In this document: piece after piece, positions 8,401 through 15,215 of the stretch
Position numbering within the stretch: position 1 is the first letter of the stretch
Layout of the letters: the number at the start of each line of letters is the position of its first letter
Source of the DNA: an uncultured Bacteroidales bacterium
Lineage (GTDB): Bacteria; Bacteroidota; Bacteroidia; Bacteroidales; ML635J-15
Length of the DNA: 64,000 nt
Assembly (NCBI GenBank): GCA_905234755.1
Contig: CAJOIT010000001.1
Coordinates: 434,001-498,000, forward strand
Reading direction: 5' to 3'
Position numbers and translations under genes: made by a program
Notes under the pieces: generated by a model
What the model saw: the letters and a program-made list of their open reading frames with translations, nothing else
Databases searched by the model: none
Told to the model about the DNA's origin: nothing

Positions 8401-10843
8401 CAACACCTTGACAAAGGAAACGGATGTAGTTGTATGGCCGGAATTGTCGGCTGACATTACAGCCCCAATATCCGGCATCTGCATAGGTACTACCACAGCC
8501 TTGACGGTAAGCAACCTCAACGGAGTAGGAACCTACAGCTACCAGTGGCAGAAATCGCCAAACGGAACCGATTCGTGGTCGAACATAACTGGTGCTAACG
8601 CAGCCACCTACAACGCACCTATAAGCGAAGCTGGTCACACATACTACAGGGTCAACATCACCGACAACGGTCGCACCTCAGGTTGCAACACCTTGACGAA
8701 GGAAACGGATGTAAATGTATATCCAGCCTTCACAGCCGGTACAATTGCATCTACTGGCGAGACCATCTGTAAGGATGCCACTCCTACTGAAATAGGCAGC
8801 ACAACTGCAGCTACCGGTGGCGACGGCAATATTCACTACCAGTGGTATGTCGGCTCAACAGCCATAGATGGCGAAACCAATGCAACATTTACACCATCAG
8901 ACTATGCAGGTACGGTTGGTACATATACCTTCACTCGTAAGGCTAAGGATGAATCTTGCAATTCAACACTTATACCATCGGAAGGCAGCTGGATTCTCAC
9001 AGTTGAGGAGGCTTCCGTAGGCACGGTAACAGCATCTGCCGACCCGTCCGCTATATGTGTCGGCAAGTCGGCAACGCTCTCGGCAAGTGCAACAGGCAAC
9101 AGCGGAGCAATGTCGTATGTATGGAGCAGCGGCTCTACATCTGTAACGCCTAATGCTACAACAACATACAATGTAACGGCAACCGCAACAACAGCAGTTG
9201 CTGGCTGTACTGCCGAAACAGTCAAGGAAGTGACGGTAACGGTTACAGCACCGTCGGTTGACGGAATCGCATCCGGCGATATGGTTTGGTCGGGCAACGC
9301 CGGCACAACCAACTGGACAACCGCAGGCAACTGGCTCACATACGGAGGTTCCGATTATTCGGTTGCAGCATCGGTTCCGTCTGCATCTACAAATGTATTC
9401 CTTGCCACCTACGGCGAATGCGTAACCAGCAACCCCGCACTCACTGCAGCGGCAGCCACAAAGAACCTCAATATAGGTTCGGGCAGGGCGCTCTCTCTCG
9501 GAAGCTACACCCTTTCGGTGGCTGGAAACCTCACCAACAACGGAACATTCAATGCCGGTACTGGAACAGTGGTATTCAACGGCAGCACACCTCAGACAAT
9601 CTCCGGTACATCGCTCACATTCAACAATGTAACCTTCAATAATACTAAGAACTTCACGCTTGACGAATTGACACCGACTGTAAGCGGAACGGCAAACTTC
9701 ACCGCTGGTATCGTAACTGGTGATATGAACTTCGGTGCATCGGCAACCACTGCCAATGCAAGCCGTGCAAGTTATGTCGAAGGCAAGGTTACAAAGGTCG
9801 CAGGTTCTAGCGAATTTACATTCCCGACAGGTAATGCAGGAGTGTTCGGTTCGGTAACCGCAACTCCAACTGCCAACACCTGGGTACGCTTCCACAACCT
9901 TGTTGCTTCAGGCGACGCCCTACCAGCCGACTATCCGCGCTTCTGGAATCCGAACGACAACTGCGACGACAACAATCCTCGCCTCGACCATGTAAGCAAC
10001 TACGAGTACTGGGATATAAATAGCCCTGCAGGTCTTAGCGGTGCAACGATTGTTTCATCAGCAGACAACGCCGACAAGCATTTCGGCTCGACAGAACCTG
10101 CTCCAACCGCATCGGATGTTTTCGGTGCAATCTGGACAGGCAGCTGCTGGTCGAACATCGGCGGAAGCAACCAGACAATCTCAGCTGATAACAAGACCAT
10201 TATGATTGAAGGCGTTGACATTCCGGCAGTAACCCGTGCAGGTACGCCGTACTTCACCCTCGGCTCGAAAGATCACGAAACCCTGTTGCCAATCGAACTC
10301 GTATCGTTCACAGCCGATTGCGATGGTCGTTCATCTCTCGTCGAGTGGACAACAGCAACCGAGAAGAACAACGATTACTTCTCGCTCGAGCGCTCGGACG
10401 ATGCAGTCAACTTCACAGAAATTGCACGCGTGGCAGGAGCAGGCAACAGCATCGAACCGATTGACTATGCATACACCGACTATGGCATCCACGGTGGCGA
10501 CAACTACTATCGCCTCGTTCAGGTTGACTACGACGGTACACGCACCGTTTCGGAAATCGTGGTTGCAAACTGCATCGAATCCGATGTTGACGAACCCGAA
10601 GTTCAGGCATACCCGAATCCGTTCAATGGCGAGCTCACCTTGGTTTTGGACAACTTCGACAATCGTCCTGCAACCATCGAGGTTTACGATATGCTTGGCA
10701 AGCTCATCTACATGCAAAAGGCTGATGCTCCGCAGAACAGCTACGAGACGATTTTGAATCTCAGCAATCTGCCAACTGGCGCATACAATGTAAGGGTTAG
10801 CACAGCGGACTTTGTAATTAATCGACAGATTGTAAAGAATTAA
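2468..10843 (+). CDS. Giant multidomain surface protein with T9SS type A sorting domain
   Basis: A 2791-residue protein. Residues 1-102 are an unusually long leader whose hydrophobic core (LSIVHC, LSIVNC, TLLIVLCCLL) is encoded by a repeat array; cleavage is likely after AFA. Then, approximately: 103-300 beta-rich head; 308-426 CUB-like (DNLNIYNG); 430-514 Big_2-like; 600-829 glycine-rich domain resembling the ALK/LTK type (LEVWGAQGG, VVVGGQGG, GGGWYGGG); 858-968 Big-like; 969-1043 InlB-type repeat; 1044-1168 pre-peptidase C-terminal-like; 1178-1338 beta-helix with FKLQDI and YEFVRCRLQPG; 1338-1599 Gly/Ser-rich low complexity; 1698-2270 Ig-like modules including two nearly identical 95-residue repeats; 2714-2791 Por_secretion tail (AYPNPFNGELTL). 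Export by T9SS is inferred from the tail. Probable adhesin or surface-layer protein with no catalytic motif seen. It shares the beta-helix/Gly-rich module with the protein at 47368-54525. Confidence 0.88.
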   Translation: MNKIFMTLCNNRQNRRNGINPTNENTIACNEANASIVNCSTSGAVAPVVSRRATTTTTLSTFSSAKLIVNYPLSIVHCKLSIVNCTLLIVLCCLLFGGKAFAQTTIKMGADGTDHVFPFNNFYKNSWNQMIYTAEELGGAQTISTISFLIGGVPSTNWSATNLKVYMGHTSLCGNSGTEDLSTTSWVPSSSLTQVYSSASYTPTTVTTYTDFAQNWWVTISLSSSFSYNGTDNLAIVVAQQCSTYQSGLTFKYITDAHYQCLYRRNDNDTGYASHPGTNSGTQSKNRPILKLTASGTVGNVINIKKTSVAMGQEYYFVDEGGDGGDCSNGDAANNYYTRAAQFRHVFTAPAGAAITASFSSLCTESCCDNLNIYNGNSTSSTALATNLTTTPSGTYSSTGQSMTFMFKTDGSVNRAGFKTNISCVAACISRTLSFASGSNQVAMGSTISRPAVPSAGGGNVTYTSSNTSVATVNSSGVITGVTVGSATITATIPANGDYCEATQIYTVSVVAPTPVITQTTPLPQCGIADAVLTASLPGGVAVPSGYTYHWYSNSACTTEITSGVSGTNNNTLTYPIAANTIVYCRLERRVAVNNVQEQTFTYNGGIQTYTVPDGATELQLEVWGAQGGSYSSSYSGGLGGYSKGTLNSPTAGSTLYVVVGGQGGTNTATPTTGGDQITGGYNGGGNSVVHYWSSSWSLPQAGGGATHIATVTGVLSSLSSQQDKVLIVAGGGSGGVYSYDGSTYRGFTGYGGGGPTSTAYSSTYQATQTTAGTGGSFGQGASYTGKTNYKFGPSGGGGGWYGGGNRQDAQDTYAEELVRGHGGGSGYIKSTLTSTSSSNGYRSGHGQAKITATIPAIEIANSSSAVSYSVECTNCDDPAGTYAISGSATQSIGTGQNLTLTVNNTTGYTIAWESANSSIVTVSGSGNSATITGVSLGNTTVTATITPSDVSICPKTLIYTITVKPTITFDISTNCSGTASGQPEPQTVTVGTNVTVPWGGITCSDGKTFVGWNASSDGTGHAYREGDQVQVMQNTTLYAIFMADPCDNIVDMQVGVDYEGILGDLGLWDTHNATCTWDEPGEERVYSFTPYKTGTHIFTFSTTDGDPDFYISTSCSNTIATLYCADADPDEQYEMDLTRGITYYVIVDNADEDGSAEYLVRVDVLDPSGGVNSPCGTTIIYCSTSGNDGNDGGSTSPVKTLSQALTLANSVSPTADNPAIIRMASGTYNVNAPVNLISNVIIDGQWTANTTTGVWTKGTTLTTINRTATSPEGGTTMPRITAIEGNNKSNFKLQDIKVTTATAPAYSSISGNNYGVSTYAVHLNGCSGYEFVRCRLQPGNASAGKNGTNGSTGASGGSGSNGSSGSSNTAYSGGAGGTNSSCSSANGYSGGAGGRDYSRGSQGGGSGGAGGNVESSGSNGSAGSTGSAGTSYSGQRASVNNTSTYYGEYFKGTQARTGGNGGYGTGGRGGGGGGGTDATASWCERGGGGGGGGGAGGCGGTGGTGGYSGGSSFGVYHYGSTSLGTFTDCNIVSGTSGSGGSGGSGGAGGTGGSGGSGGSGGTSGGFMCTASSGSGGAGGKGGNGGTGGAGESGANGVSYKIAIVTTAGVCTPTTSGYTTTPNNYITSIDYGSSSKQGCTNSQISLSKTSGSWASGQYGTLINDKNSTTSSYTSSSASIITGYDATGTYRPVSNGPQIFITQSRSLGEISGEDAFCNGATAEYTYDGDYISQGDVLQWRLVSSDGNTLYYAHAEMAASNGDESGTKFIINTESLNLDAGIYYVKLEVKSDCCGVSIPIWKQITINDTPTGVIALSGTSPVCYNGSTTVSLTFTGAAPFDYELSDGTSGTTYDNPATVTLSSITADNTYYITSLTDNTGCSAIASDLTGSATVTVLPVMSADITAPISGICIGTTTTLTVSNITGVGPYSYQWQKSPNGTDSWSNITGANAATYNAPISEAGHTYYRVNITDNGNTSDCNTLTKETDVVVWPELSADITAPISGICIGTTTALTVSNLNGVGTYSYQWQKSPNGTDSWSNITGANAATYNAPISEAGHTYYRVNITDNGRTSGCNTLTKETDVNVYPAFTAGTIASTGETICKDATPTEIGSTTAATGGDGNIHYQWYVGSTAIDGETNATFTPSDYAGTVGTYTFTRKAKDESCNSTLIPSEGSWILTVEEASVGTVTASADPSAICVGKSATLSASATGNSGAMSYVWSSGSTSVTPNATTTYNVTATATTAVAGCTAETVKEVTVTVTAPSVDGIASGDMVWSGNAGTTNWTTAGNWLTYGGSDYSVAASVPSASTNVFLATYGECVTSNPALTAAAATKNLNIGSGRALSLGSYTLSVAGNLTNNGTFNAGTGTVVFNGSTPQTISGTSLTFNNVTFNNTKNFTLDELTPTVSGTANFTAGIVTGDMNFGASATTANASRASYVEGKVTKVAGSSEFTFPTGNAGVFGSVTATPTANTWVRFHNLVASGDALPADYPRFWNPNDNCDDNNPRLDHVSNYEYWDINSPAGLSGATIVSSADNADKHFGSTEPAPTASDVFGAIWTGSCWSNIGGSNQTISADNKTIMIEGVDIPAVTRAGTPYFTLGSKDHETLLPIELVSFTADCDGRSSLVEWTTATEKNNDYFSLERSDDAVNFTEIARVAGAGNSIEPIDYAYTDYGIHGGDNYYRLVQVDYDGTRTVSEIVVANCIESDVDEPEVQAYPNPFNGELTLVLDNFDNRPATIEVYDMLGKLIYMQKADAPQNSYETILNLSNLPTGAYNVRVSTADFVINRQIVKN
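2504..2741 (+). repeat. Intergenic-type repeats inside the leader-peptide coding region
   Basis: The first 270 bases of the giant gene contain the palindrome GGGATTAATCCC (2519-2530), hairpin-forming GTAGCAC/GTGCCAC sequence (2583-2630), a C-GAA-G mini-hairpin AGCGAAGCT (2659-2667), and then roughly ten imprecise copies of a 9-10 base word such as ATTGTCAATT, ATCCATT or GTTAATTGT (2666-2741). These belong to repeat types otherwise found between genes, yet here they are translated. Confidence 0.8.
8161..8730 (+). repeat. Two-copy 285-bp in-frame tandem repeat
   Basis: Copies 8161-8445 and 8446-8730 are nearly identical at DNA level; both start with GTCGGCTGACATTACAGCC and contain TACCAGTGGCAGAAATCGCC. 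Each encodes one 95-residue Ig-like module of the giant surface protein. The high identity points to recent duplication or ongoing gene conversion. Confidence 0.9.
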
Positions 10844-10859
10844 CGATTACCCCAACGTC

Positions 10860-10880
10860 ATGCTGAACTCGTTTCAGCAT
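10860..10880. repeat. ATGCTGAA/TTCAGCAT hairpin repeat
   Basis: Eight-base arms ATGCTGAA and TTCAGCAT flank CTCGT, just after the giant gene stop. A relative with arms CCCTGAA/TTCAGGG lies at 56132-56150 within the same type of intergenic region, so this is a dispersed short family. It may double as a terminator stem, although no clear T-run follows. Confidence 0.65.
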
Positions 10881-10908
10881 CTGTGAAAAATACAATGAAA
10901 CAATAATC

Positions 10909-10938
10909 TGTAGGCTCGCAATGCATTGCGAGCCTACA
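10909..10938. repeat. 30-bp perfect palindrome, copy 2
   Basis: Identical to the palindrome at 2298-2327 and followed by a run of T (TTTTTT at about 10940-10945), so in + orientation it could also serve as a rho-independent terminator for the giant gene. Confidence 0.9.
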
Positions 10939-10963
10939 ATTTTTTATGCATGTAAGCATGTAA

Positions 10964-10983
10964 AGACGCAAAATTTTGCGTCT
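10964..10983. repeat. 20-bp perfect GACGCAA palindrome
   Basis: AGACGCAAAA and its exact complement with no spacer. It belongs to the same family as 2341-2359 and marks the left edge of the repeat-rich stretch before nhaC. Confidence 0.85.
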
Positions 10984-11040
10984 CCTCAACTAGAAACAAC
11001 ATCAAACCATTTAAAACAACATCAAATAACCTTAAACAAC

Positions 11041-11491
11041 CAGAACGGCAAAGCCCTCAACGAAGTTAAACATAGAAACCCAGAAACGGGCGAAGCCCAT
11101 TCAAACGCCGCAGGCATAGAAACGGCTTTAGCCACAGAACGGCGCAGCCCTCAACGAAGTTAACCTTTAGCTCGGCGTAAGCCAAACGTCGTAGGCATAG
11201 AACCCAGAAACTAATCCTCGAATCTTCAAATCCTCAAATTTTTAAACATCCTCAAACAACTTTAAACTATTGAACTTTAAACTTTGAACAACTTGAACGG
11301 CGAAGCCCTCAACGAAGTTAAACCTAGAAACGGGCTTTTGCCCACAGAACGGCGAAGCCCTCAACGAAGTTAAACCAGAAACTTAGAAACCGCGCAGCGA
11401 GAAACTGGCTTTAGCCCACAGAACGGCGAAGCCCTCAACGAAGTTAAACCAGAAACTTAGAAACCGCGCAGCGAGAAACGGGCTTTACCCC
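11041..11491. repeat. Array of AGAAAC words and C-GNA-G mini-hairpins
   Basis: This region has no gene. It is built from AGAAAC or TTAGAAAC words separated by tiny inverted repeats: GGCGAAGCC (11089, 11299, 11351, 11425), AACGAAGTT (11059, 11153, 11311, 11363, 11437), CGCGCAGCG (11391, 11465), GCCGCAGGC (11107), GGCGCAGCC (11141), plus four-base-loop forms GGCTTTAGCC (11124, 11407) and GGGCTTTTGCCC (11332). A 29-base unit beginning AACGGCGAAGCC recurs exactly at 11296, 11348 and 11422, and 11347-11420 is followed by a near-identical copy (period 74). Between 11216 and 11295 the array changes to AT-rich CCTCAAA and ACTTTAAAC words. The right end overlaps the last codons of nhaC. Confidence 0.9.
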
Positions 11492-12945
11492 ACCTCTTCC
11501 TCGTCCGTCCTTCTAAATATCTTATACCCAACAAACGCTATTGCTATTGACATCAGCGGAGATATTATGTTGAAGAAGCAGTAGGGTAGGTATTCTAATG
11601 TGGAGACTTTAAGTACCATCGATTGCGTCATACCGCAGGTATTCCATGGCACGAGTACAGAGGTAACAGTTGCCGAATCTTCGGTAGAGCGGCTTAACAG
11701 TCGACCTTCGAAACCTTTGTCCTTGAAAAGTTGTTTGTATATATTGCCAGTCAGCACAATGCTGAGGTATTGGTCGCCAGTAGCCATATTGGAGAAAAGA
11801 CCTGTCGCTACCGTTGAAGTAACAAGCGATTTTCTTCCGCTGATGCCTCGGGCCAATGCGGCTGTAATGCTTTTCATCATTCCTCCGCCTGTGAGTGCTC
11901 CACCAAAGGCAGATGCGCAAAAGATGAGGAATACAGTGCTTAGCATACCTTTCATGCCACGAGTTTGCACAAGGTTGCTTAGGGTTTCGTTGCCTGTGTC
12001 GATGGCGGTGCTATCGTAGTAGGTAAGCATCAGTCCTCGGAAACTGTTTCCTTCTCCAATTTGTGCTACTATGTCGGGTTGGGCAAAAAGCATTGTTATG
12101 CCTGCAACTAAAGCCGATAAAAACAATATTACAGCAGCGGGTAGTTTCAGTGCTATTAGAACAGCCGTAAAAAGCGGTATAAGCATCAGCCAGGGATTTA
12201 TTACAAAGGTATTTTGTAAACCTTCGGCAAATGATTCTGCCTGAGCGGTGCTTTCTGCCGAGTGGTTTAGGCTTACGACGAGGAATATTATCAAAGTTAT
12301 TACAAACGATGGAACAGTGGTAATAAGCATATAGCGTATGTGCTTGAATAGTGGCACTTCGCCAACCGATGAGGCAAGCACAGTGGTGTCGGAAAGAGGA
12401 GAAATCTTGTCCCCGAAGTATGCACCTGAAATTATTGCGCCAGCAGTCCACCCTGCAGAAAATCCATGTGCCGTACCTATGCCCAGTAGTGCTATGCCGA
12501 CTGTTGCCACGGTAGTCCACGAACTACCGGTTATAAGCGACACCAAGGCGCAGATGAGGCATGCCATGAATAGAAACAGCGAAGGTGTAAGAATTTTCAT
12601 GCCGTAATAAATCATTGTCGGTACGACACCGCTCATCATCCAGCTGCCCGAAACGGCACCTATGAGGAATAGTATTAGAACGGCAGGTCCGATGGTCTTG
12701 ATGTTTTCGCCTATGGCGCCATTTATGTCCTTCCATGGAACCTTGTATCCAATCATGGCAATTGCAACAGCAACAGCAGCGGCGAATAATAGTGCCGTTT
12801 GGCTGGCTCCATCAATGGCATCGGAACCAAATTCCCTAATGACAAGTATTTGTAATGCCACAAGCACTGCAAAAGGAATAATTGCTATTGTCCAATGAAT
12901 TCGGATGGTTGACGGAGGTGCATTATTATCCATTTTCGTTTCCAA
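11485..12945 (-). CDS. nhaC: NhaC-family Na+/H+ antiporter
   Basis: A 486-residue polytopic inner-membrane protein with about 11-12 hydrophobic segments, the usual NhaC length. Diagnostic stretches include the glycine-rich AVSGSWMMSGVVPTMIYYG, the LITGSSWTTVATVG motif, the FGDKISPLSDTT motif in mid-protein, and NMATGDQYLSIVLTG and VPWNTCGM towards the C-terminus. It is expected to exchange external H+ for internal Na+, or a related substrate such as malate/lactate in some family members. Start MET at 12945 or MDNN at 12933 are both possible; a TAnnTTTG box lies at 12983-12990. Monocistronic, convergent with the giant gene. Its last codons and stop fall inside a repeat array. Confidence 0.9.
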   Translation of the reverse strand: METKMDNNAPPSTIRIHWTIAIIPFAVLVALQILVIREFGSDAIDGASQTALLFAAAVAVAIAMIGYKVPWKDINGAIGENIKTIGPAVLILFLIGAVSGSWMMSGVVPTMIYYGMKILTPSLFLFMACLICALVSLITGSSWTTVATVGIALLGIGTAHGFSAGWTAGAIISGAYFGDKISPLSDTTVLASSVGEVPLFKHIRYMLITTVPSFVITLIIFLVVSLNHSAESTAQAESFAEGLQNTFVINPWLMLIPLFTAVLIALKLPAAVILFLSALVAGITMLFAQPDIVAQIGEGNSFRGLMLTYYDSTAIDTGNETLSNLVQTRGMKGMLSTVFLIFCASAFGGALTGGGMMKSITAALARGISGRKSLVTSTVATGLFSNMATGDQYLSIVLTGNIYKQLFKDKGFEGRLLSRSTEDSATVTSVLVPWNTCGMTQSMVLKVSTLEYLPYCFFNIISPLMSIAIAFVGYKIFRRTDEEEVG

Positions 12946-12982
12946 TCAAATAAAAACTTGTTGATAATCAATATTCGTTTTG

Positions 12983-12990
12983 CAAATATA
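12983..12990 (-). promoter_or_regulatory. -7 box for nhaC
   Basis: On the minus strand this reads TATATTTG, matching TAnnTTTG, about 38 bases before the first nhaC start codon. Confidence 0.6.
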
Positions 12991-13059
12991 TACTATTTTT
13001 CAAATATCTGTTAAATACGAAAGATAAATAATGTCGAATCATCAAAACGAAAAAAGAGT

Positions 13060-13067
13060 TAGTTTTG
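13060..13067 (+). promoter_or_regulatory. -7 box for the lipoprotein/GSCFA pair
   Basis: TAGTTTTG matches TAnnTTTG and lies about 30 bases before the ATG at 13097. Confidence 0.6.
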
Positions 13068-13096
13068 CGACAAAACAAAAATAGTCCCAATATAAT

Positions 13097-14122
13097 ATGA
13101 AACAGAAATTTATATTATCGCTTGCATTGGCTTTTTGTCTCGTCTCGTGTAATAGCCTTCCCGAGCTCAAGGAACTGAAAATCCAAGAAAACGACGAATG
13201 TACACTCAGTAGTCCATCGCAAATGTCAAAGGCAAAAGACAGCACAATATGCATTGTTGACCGTTCCCGTGCATACGAAATAGACATTCGTTCAGGAATG
13301 ATTGAAAGCATAGGCCTTGATGAAGTTTCTCGCGATTTTGCAGGCTTCCTTGCCAAAATTAGCGGACAGCAACTTACCGATAGCACTCCAATACAACCGC
13401 TTGCGTTGTTGGGTTACGGCGATAGCAACAAAGAAGCTCTATACGCATACCCATTGCCAGTAATCGATTCCACAGGATATTCAATACTGCCAGCAACTAT
13501 ATTTCACAATGGCAATGATTTCAAGATTTTGTTCGCTGACAATGGCTCGGTTGCTGTGAATATTCCACAAGGTAATTTTAGCTATTATCTTTCCGACAGC
13601 ATAGTAATCACCAATTGTGCATCCCAGTACGAAAGTGCGCAAAAGCCCGACAATATTCCGAGCCTTATGCTTTTCGTTAAGCAGAAGTCCAATGAGTTTG
13701 TCTTGCAGAAAACAATTGACCTTCCGCGCCGTGAATCGGAAAATATGGCAGCCGAAAGCAATGTGATGAATCCGATATACACCTATGTCTCACAACCGCA
13801 GTTCTGCGCCTTTGGAGGAAAAGTTTACGCATCACAGGCTGGCTCTGTCTTTGAAATTGCAAAGGGTGGCACTGCAACAAAAATCACCGAATCGTCGCGG
13901 ACAATATATGCGTTCAAAGTTGATGACAAGGCAATCACCGCAGTCGAAGGTAGCGAAGGTAATTTCGGCAAGATTGTAGAATATGATCTTGAAGGCAAGC
14001 TGAAAGGTGAAAAAGATATTCCGATTTCGACCGAATGCAAATGCAAGTGCTGCAAGTTCATTGACGGCAAACTGTACATGATATATCTTAAGGGACAAAA
14101 CTTTTTCTTAGCAACAATCTGA
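13097..14122 (+). CDS. Hypothetical lipoprotein, possible beta-propeller
   Basis: A 341-residue protein with a lipoprotein signal (MKQKFILSLALAFCLVSC, Cys at about residue 18). The body shows repeated strand-turn-strand blocks such as FKILFADNGSVAVNI, FCAFGGKVYASQAGSVFEIAKGG and IYAFKVDDKAITAVEG, and a late C-rich CKCKCCKFIDGKLYMIY stretch. This spacing resembles the six-bladed propeller-like lipoproteins (BF3164/DUF4221-like) of Bacteroidales, but I cannot assign a family with certainty. The next gene begins 1 base after its stop, so the two are probably co-translated. Confidence 0.75.
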   Translation: MKQKFILSLALAFCLVSCNSLPELKELKIQENDECTLSSPSQMSKAKDSTICIVDRSRAYEIDIRSGMIESIGLDEVSRDFAGFLAKISGQQLTDSTPIQPLALLGYGDSNKEALYAYPLPVIDSTGYSILPATIFHNGNDFKILFADNGSVAVNIPQGNFSYYLSDSIVITNCASQYESAQKPDNIPSLMLFVKQKSNEFVLQKTIDLPRRESENMAAESNVMNPIYTYVSQPQFCAFGGKVYASQAGSVFEIAKGGTATKITESSRTIYAFKVDDKAITAVEGSEGNFGKIVEYDLEGKLKGEKDIPISTECKCKCCKFIDGKLYMIYLKGQNFFLATI

Positions 14123-14123
14123 T

Positions 14124-15104
14124 ATGGAATTCCGTACAAAAATAGACATTCCAACCTTCGCGTTTGACATTACATACTCAAGCAGATGTATTTTCGTAGG
14201 TTCGTGCTTTGCCGAAAATATAGGAAATAAGCTCGTAGGCACTAAAATCCACACATCTGTAAATCCGACAGGAATACTTTACAACCCGTTTTCGATATGC
14301 AAAAGCATAAAAAATGCCCTCGGAGGCATGAAATATGGGGAAGAAGATGTGTTTTTTTCGGGTGGAGCATGGAATTGCTTCGATTTTCACAGCCGTTTTT
14401 CCAACCCAGAGAAGAAGAATTGCATTGCAAGCATAAACTCTGCAAACGAAACTTTTGCTAAGGAAATACGCAATGCAGATGTAATTTTTGTAACATTCGG
14501 AACAGCCTTTGTGTATGAACTTCCTGAGACTGGAGAGGTTGTCTGCAATTGTCACAAGCAGCCTGAAAAAACATTTGTCCGTCGATTGCTTAAGGTTAAC
14601 GAAATCGTTGAATCGTGGTCGGAATGCATAAAAAAATTGTCGGATGCGAATCCAAATCTGCATATTGTTTTCACGGTCAGCCCAATCCGCCATTGGCGCG
14701 ATGGTGCTCACCAGAACCAAGTCAGCAAATCGACATTGCACCTTGCCATAAACGAACTCAATTGCAAATTTCCGCAGACTGGGTATTTTCCCGCCTACGA
14801 AATCATGATGGACGAACTTCGCGACTACCGATTCTACACGGCCGACATGGTTCATCCGTCAGAAACGGCTGTGCAGTACATCTGGGAATGTTTTAGCGAA
14901 GCTTTTTTTTCGGAACAAACAAAATCCATGATTGCAAGGATTGGTAAAATAACAGCCGCTGCAAATCATCGCCCATCAAATCCGCAATCAGATGAGTATA
15001 AATTATTTTGTAAAAAGAACTTGGATGAAATTGAACGCATAAGGGCAGAATATGAGAATGTTGATTTAAGTGATGAGGAGAAAATCTTTAAAAGACAGCA
15101 ATGA
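14124..15104 (+). CDS. GSCFA-domain protein (SGNH-like hydrolase clan)
   Basis: A 326-residue protein. The family signature FVGSCFAENIG is at about residues 28-38; the GSCFA family takes its name from this motif, and the Cys occupies the place of the catalytic Ser/Gly block of SGNH hydrolases. Later SGNH-like blocks are VIFVTFGTAFVYE, VFTVSPIRHWRDG and a C-terminal DMVHPSETAVQYIW, where Asp-x-x-His would complete the active site. No signal peptide, so cytoplasmic. In Bacteroidota a GSCFA gene is often seen near cell-wall or housekeeping genes; its substrate is not established. It is followed at some distance by DUF3098-uppP-truB-queA. Confidence 0.88.
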   Translation: MEFRTKIDIPTFAFDITYSSRCIFVGSCFAENIGNKLVGTKIHTSVNPTGILYNPFSICKSIKNALGGMKYGEEDVFFSGGAWNCFDFHSRFSNPEKKNCIASINSANETFAKEIRNADVIFVTFGTAFVYELPETGEVVCNCHKQPEKTFVRRLLKVNEIVESWSECIKKLSDANPNLHIVFTVSPIRHWRDGAHQNQVSKSTLHLAINELNCKFPQTGYFPAYEIMMDELRDYRFYTADMVHPSETAVQYIWECFSEAFFSEQTKSMIARIGKITAAANHRPSNPQSDEYKLFCKKNLDEIERIRAEYENVDLSDEEKIFKRQQ

Positions 15105-15169
15105 TTTTGTCTTTTAAACATTTTAAAGCGAAAAACTCATTTCCGTTTTCCAATCCAAACATTATATGT

Positions 15170-15177
15170 TATCTTTG
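15170..15177 (+). promoter_or_regulatory. -7 box for the DUF3098-uppP-truB operon
   Basis: TATCTTTG, a strong match to the Bacteroidota -7 consensus, 38 bases before the ATG at 15216. Confidence 0.7.
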
Positions 15178-15215
15178 CAGTTTCGTTTTAAACACAAAAA
15201 ATTGATTTTACAGAT

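Noticed and set aside
8963..9895. 310-codon minus-strand open frame within the giant plus-strand gene
   Set aside because: It lies antisense to well-formed Ig-like modules and encodes a Cys/Arg-rich protein with no recognisable motif; a shadow of the real gene.
11041..11491. CRISPR-like array
   Set aside because: The repeats are short words of mixed kinds with irregular spacing and no unique, constant-length spacers; no cas genes are present.
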